Assembly: GCA_003427395.1 (NCBI GenBank)
Contig: BFEA01000050.1
Coordinates: 769,818 to 803,527 of the forward strand
Source of the DNA: Chara braunii
Taxonomy: Eukaryota; Streptophyta; Charophyceae; Charales; Characeae
DNA: 33,710 nucleotides
Direction of reading: 5' to 3'
The notes below the pieces were generated by a model. It saw nothing but the letters and a program-made list of their open reading frames with translations. It was not told where the DNA came from and did not search any database. Shown piece after piece: positions 30,165-33,710 of this stretch. Numbering within the stretch: position 1 is the first letter of the stretch; every line of letters begins with the position of its first letter. The position numbers and the translations under genes were made by a program.

Positions 30165-30580
30165 GGGTGACACTTCTCGCCTAACTCAGTTGGTAAGGCT
30201 CGCAAGTGGCATTCAGGAGGTCGTGGGTTCAATCCCCATTGGCCTCATGTACCTTCCTGGACATGCTTGGCGCCTGCCACCTAGAGCTCTTCCACTGGAT
30301 CCCCCGATCAGCATTGAGCAAAGTCTGCTGATGTTCGTAGGGGAGGGGACCTGAGGAGAGGCACAGGGATTGGTCCTGTTGGCATGGTCCCTGATGCTAC
30401 TGGCTGTCCCCCAGTCGGTATCGCCCACCTGCAGGTCAGGTGCAGCCCGTGAACACGGTTCTGGCTGCTACGGGGTTCGCTGTATGCCTACAATTAGGAG
30501 TAGTGATAGGTAGGTAGTGTGAGGTGAAATGGAGAGAAGAATAAAGCTATTAGGAAAAAAAAAAAAAAAAAAAAAAAAAA
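30165..30580 (+). mobile_element. tRNA-derived SINE with poly(A) tail
   Basis: A box TAACTCAGTTGG (30182-30193), perfect B box GGTTCAATCCC (30226-30236), about 320 bases of body, then 26 A (30555-30580). Spacing of the boxes is tRNA-like but the acceptor stem does not pair, so it is not a tRNA gene. Target duplication is not clear. It sits just after the AATA tail of copy B. Confidence 0.82.
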
Positions 30581-31073
30581 CAGAACCAAACATTGCCCTC
30601 GTCTTATGTCAAGGGAGGCAAAGGGTGGGCTGCATAGCTGGGCCGGGTTTGGGGAAATGGTGCTTCACGAATGGAAGGGTAATATTAGTGGCCCTATGGG
30701 AAAGAGGGGGCGCCAACAGGAGAGACAACATAGGAAGCACACTGAATAGTAAAATGCCAAATAGAACCAATTCACGCATTCTGATTTTCCTTTCTTCTTT
30801 GTCCAGACTCTAAAAGGCTACAGCTCTACAAAAAACTGGTAATCTTGCTTTGCTGTAAATTGTTTTGAATCGATGTATCTAAGGGATGCTGGACCTGGTT
30901 TCCAGCAGGTGCAGCTCCCCACCAATAGACTGAGCAGCCTCATAACCAAGGCCTCAACCCTGGTGGTTCTCTCACCACTGCCGCCATAGAGGCCTTGCAG
31001 AAAGGGCGATTTGCCAAAAAAAAAAAAAAAAAGGAATCCAGTCAGACCAACCACATCAGAAAATTCCCCCATG
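30581..31073. other. No recognisable gene; poly(A) at 31016-31032
   Basis: The 17-base A-run with ttgtttt upstream and sequence like a retroposon end suggests another 3' tail of an unidentified element. No coding motif. Confidence 0.45.
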
Positions 31074-31163
31074 GGATGGGTAGGGTAGGTGGCCTATTCT
31101 GTCAGGACAACCATTGGCTGCCGCTACCAGCAATCACCGCGGGTCTGGTCCTTGTCCTCTACA
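31074..31163 (+). mobile_element. A-tailed retroposon, copy C fragment
   Basis: gatgggtagggtaggtggcc through tctggtccttgtcctctac matches copies A and B; it has neither the left part nor the A tail in full (acaaaaagac follows). Confidence 0.85.
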
Positions 31164-31190
31164 AAAAGACAATTCCCCTTGGACCAGAAC

Positions 31191-31432
31191 CCTTGGTTGC
31201 ACAGGCAGTGTCTGTAATATCCTTACATGTGAACCCGACACAGGTGAACCCGACATACAGCACCCATGGGCTCAAAGCCTTGGGTGGTGCACAGGCAGTG
31301 TCCCTACTAATATCCTTACATGTGAACCCAACATACAGCACCCATGGACTAGAACCCTTGGGTGGTGCACAAGCAGTGTCTGTAATATCCAGCGCAAGGG
31401 ACAGGCAGTGTCCGTAATATCCAGCCCAAGGG
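31191..31432. repeat. Minisatellite of 78-87-base units
   Basis: Units starting ccttgg(g)tggtgcac at 31191, 31278 and 31356, each with caggcagtgtc and taatatcc, and the first two with acatgtgaaccc and acagcacccatgg; a short fourth unit at 31401-31432. Confidence 0.82.
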
Positions 31433-31734
31433 GGTTTGCAAGTGACCATGCGTTATGTAAATCCCTGCTGCTGTCCCTACGCAGAGGAGCAGAGTTTCAA
31501 ACTCGGTACCCTAAGCTCTGCACGGTGGAGAGGATCACCCGTTTACACGGCTCCGGACTATTCATGAGAGCAACACATGCTGGGAAGGGGGCCTAGCATC
31601 CCATACAGAAAAAAGAGATTTACTTTTTTGAAGGAGAAAAAGACATAACTTAGAAAATGAAGAAGATTTAAAAAGGGACAGCATTAATTAGTGGTTGAAA
31701 AAATGAGCTTGAAGTGCAGGGGTGCGACAAAGCC

Positions 31735-31840
31735 GGGCCAACAATTCAGAATTCCATCGGTGTGTTGGACGAGACCCTCATTGTGCCGGGCCAACAATTC
31801 AGAATTCCGTCGGTGTGTTGCACGAGACCCTCATTGTCAG
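31735..31840. repeat. 53-base tandem duplication
   Basis: Two head-to-tail 53-base copies starting gggccaacaattcagaattc, differing by a few bases. Confidence 0.93.
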
Positions 31841-31870
31841 CCCATGCAGTTTGGCTGCTGCTGACGTTGC

Positions 31871-31997
31871 TGAGGGCATACTCACACTAGAACTGTCCTG
31901 GATGTACCTGACTGGAACTAAGGCCTCGCCGGGATGTACTTGACAGCAATTAGGTCCAGAGCTCAGCCGAAAAACTCCTAGTGTGAGTATGCTCTCA
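31871..31997. mobile_element. Small inverted-repeat element (MITE-like, 127 bases)
   Basis: Left arm TGAGGGCATACTCACACTAG (31871-31890) and right arm CTAGTGTGAGTATGCTCTCA (31978-31997) are inverted copies with one mismatch in 20. Interior has gatgtacctgac/gatgtacttgac as a short direct repeat. No target duplication is clear, so transposon class is undecided; it could also be a hairpin-forming repeat. Confidence 0.55.
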
Positions 31998-32529
31998 GAG
32001 CTTCATGGCAGAAATCAGAATTTTGCGGTGGACACCGGAGGCGCAAATATCAACAAGCCGTCAATCAAAGCTCTGGGCAATTGCAACAACTGTTATGAAT
32101 TTGACAAAATGTGGGCAGTGGTGGGGGAGAAAGAAAGGATTGGATGGTGACAACGCCTGATTCCTTCCGAATCGGAGGCCCTCTCCATCATAGGATTGGG
32201 CACAGGGCATGGTGGTTCTCGCCTTTGTAACTGAAGCTGGATAATGGTTCCAGTATATGCTATGGGTAGACTGTGAGCACCTCGACCTCTCTTTTTCTCT
32301 TTTTTGTGAATCACAATAAAATGATTGGCCCTCCAAAATAAAGAATAAGGAACAAGCGGCCTAGCATCCTATAGAATGTTTCTTGTGGTTTCATTGGATA
32401 CTTCTGTAGTTGAAAAAGAAAGGTTTCTGACGGGTTTCCTCAGGAGGTAGGGTCTGGAAGTCGCGACGCTCTAATGTTGCTTGTCAGCCGGGCTGATACT
32501 GCACTGATGCTGCTATGGTCGGTGACAGC

Positions 32530-32755
32530 TGGATAGCCGATGCCAGAACGACTCTGGCCAGTGCTGGGGTGTTGCCCTGTCACCTGCATATTCAGCGGGA
32601 GAGGGAGGCCGGGTAGACAGATCTGGGAAATTGCTTTGGGGGGGTGTTTCAGTGGACATCCTGGCTGTCATAGCCAGGCCGACAATGGCGGAGCCGGGGC
32701 GAGGTAGCGCTGTCCTGTAACCTGAGCAAGTCAGGGGCATGAGGCCTGGTAGAGA
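32530..32755 (+). repeat. Dispersed repeat, family B (forward copy)
   Basis: Matches the reverse complement of 19349-19570 at several blocks (ccagaacgactctggccagtg, cggagccggggcgagg, gggcatgaggcctggtagag). Confidence 0.7.
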
Positions 32756-32839
32756 CTGGGTAAAATAATATAGTTGTGCTGGTGGGGTTTCAGTTTGGGC
32801 TGTTGAACAACATATAGGCATATGGTGGGGGGGAAGGGG

Positions 32840-33304
32840 GTCCAGCGTTTCACGAACGTCGTACTTCCTTCCCCTTTTGGTAGAAGGGCGTCCGGCGTTC
32901 GTGAAACACTTGACCCCATTCTATGGGGGAGGGGGGGGAGGGGGTATGGCATTAATAAACGCCGGACCACGCAAAGGGGGTCTGACTTTCATGAAACATT
33001 GTACCTCCCCCTCCGCCCCCCCCACACACAAAAGGGGGTGCAGCATTTCAGAAACGCCGTACCCCCTCCATGCCAGAAGGGGGTCTGGCGTTTGTGAAAC
33101 GCCATACCCCTTAGCCCCCATAAAAGGGGGTCCACCCCTCCATGGCAGAGGGAGGTCTGGCGTTCCTGAAATGTCATACGCCCTCATGCCCACAAAAGGG
33201 GGTCCGGCATTTCTGAAATGCAAGACCCCCTTTTCTTTTGGGGTTGTGTACTCTGGATTCCTACGGGGGGGAGGGGGCGGTCCAGTGTTCTAATAACGTT
33301 GTAT
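32840..33304. repeat. Array of nine hairpin-forming 25-base units
   Basis: Units at 32840, 32890, 32944 (inverted), 32980, 33038, 33083, 33155, 33202 and 33280 share GTCTGGCGTTT-n-GAAACGCCATAC. Each is an imperfect inverted repeat with a loop of 3-5 bases, flanked by G-runs on the left and C-runs on the right that extend the stem. Spacing is about 35-75 bases. The best is at 33083-33107 (GGCGTTT/AAACGCC exact). Confidence 0.82.
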
Positions 33305-33424
33305 ATCTTCCCCCCCCCCTCTAATTCCTTCCTATGCCACAACCTGAATAGACAGAGAATGAGAAAGATTTTCAGTCTTATAGAAAACGGGGCATGCAAT
33401 GATTACAAAATAACACACTTTGGT

Positions 33425-33475
33425 GATATACATATAATATGATATAATATAATATGATATCATATAATATAATAT
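33425..33475. repeat. (AT)-rich short repeat
   Basis: Imperfect ATATAAT repeats leading into the pentamer array. Confidence 0.8.
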
Positions 33476-33477
33476 AA

Positions 33478-33605
33478 GAGAAGATAAGATAAGATAAGAT
33501 AAGATAAGATAAGATAAGATAAGATAAGAAAAGATAAGATAAGATAAGATAAGATAAGTTTAAATAGGATAAGACACGATAAGTTAAGAGAGGATAAGAT
33601 AAGAT
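33478..33605. repeat. (GATAA)n microsatellite
   Basis: About 20 pentamers gataa with a few variants. The opposite-strand Tyr/Leu/Ser-rich frame is a repeat artefact. Confidence 0.96.
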
Positions 33606-33674
33606 AATGTACAATATACAGGTTTTCATTGTCTTTCATTGATTGAGGTGAGTTTAAAGGTGGTTATTTCATTG

Positions 33675-33677
<3 letters not shown>

Positions 33678-33710
<33 letters not shown>
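33678..33710. repeat. Poly(T) run at window end
   Basis: 33 consecutive T. It may be the reverse-oriented A tail of a retroposon beyond the window. Confidence 0.97.

Noticed and set aside
30182-30236. Possible tRNA gene
   Set aside because: Acceptor stem does not pair and a 320-base body plus poly(A) follows.
32989-33293. ORFs on both strands through the hairpin array
   Set aside because: Palindromic repeats make similar frames on both strands; no domain.

Overview
The window is intergenic, repeat-dominated nuclear DNA of a eukaryote with a large genome, most likely a green-lineage organism. A charophyte alga such as Chara would fit, but that is an inference from style, not from a diagnostic gene. 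No conserved host housekeeping gene, rRNA or functional tRNA gene was found. What can be recognised is two Ty3/gypsy-type LTR retrotransposons, two LINE relics, several SINE or retroposon families, many mini- and microsatellites, one 925-base assembly gap (12086-13010) and one minus-strand open reading frame (9547-10302) that could be a host or element protein.

Layout. 1-1720: a (CT)n tract, a small unknown ORF and a LINE ORF2 C-terminus with a CX2CX12HX4C zinc finger. 3000-4250: minisatellites and a scattered array of TGACGTGGCA-like motifs. 3634-~9000: a 5' part of a decayed Ty3/gypsy element (primer-binding-site-like sequence, gag, zinc knuckle, protease, RT, RNase H, start of integrase), cut off inside integrase. 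9000-10600: a G-rich repeat, triplet repeats and the minus-strand ORF. 10590-10940: a LINE endonuclease relic. 10991-11705: a tandem tRNA-derived SINE array. Then the gap and an A-tailed retroposon (13030-13395).

14253-29979: one very large (15.7 kb) Ty3/gypsy element with 2.3 kb LTRs, inserted in a second copy of the same A-tailed retroposon, so its ends can be read against the empty site. Its order is LTR, PBS, gag with zinc knuckle, protease, a 2.6 kb block of foreign repeats, RT, RNase H, PHD finger, integrase, extra ORF region, LTR. The PHD finger (23827-23988) lies in the same reading frame as integrase, just upstream of the integrase zinc-binding domain. This is the most unusual feature of the window. 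The element is dead: it has stops and frameshifts, and changes that look like G-to-A at key RT and integrase residues.

29980-33710: the right half of the interrupted retroposon, another SINE with a poly(A) tail, a third retroposon fragment, minisatellites, a small inverted-repeat (MITE-like) element, an array of nine hairpin-forming units (32840-33304), a (GATAA)n tract and a terminal poly(T). All calls are by eye from sequence motifs. No database search was possible.
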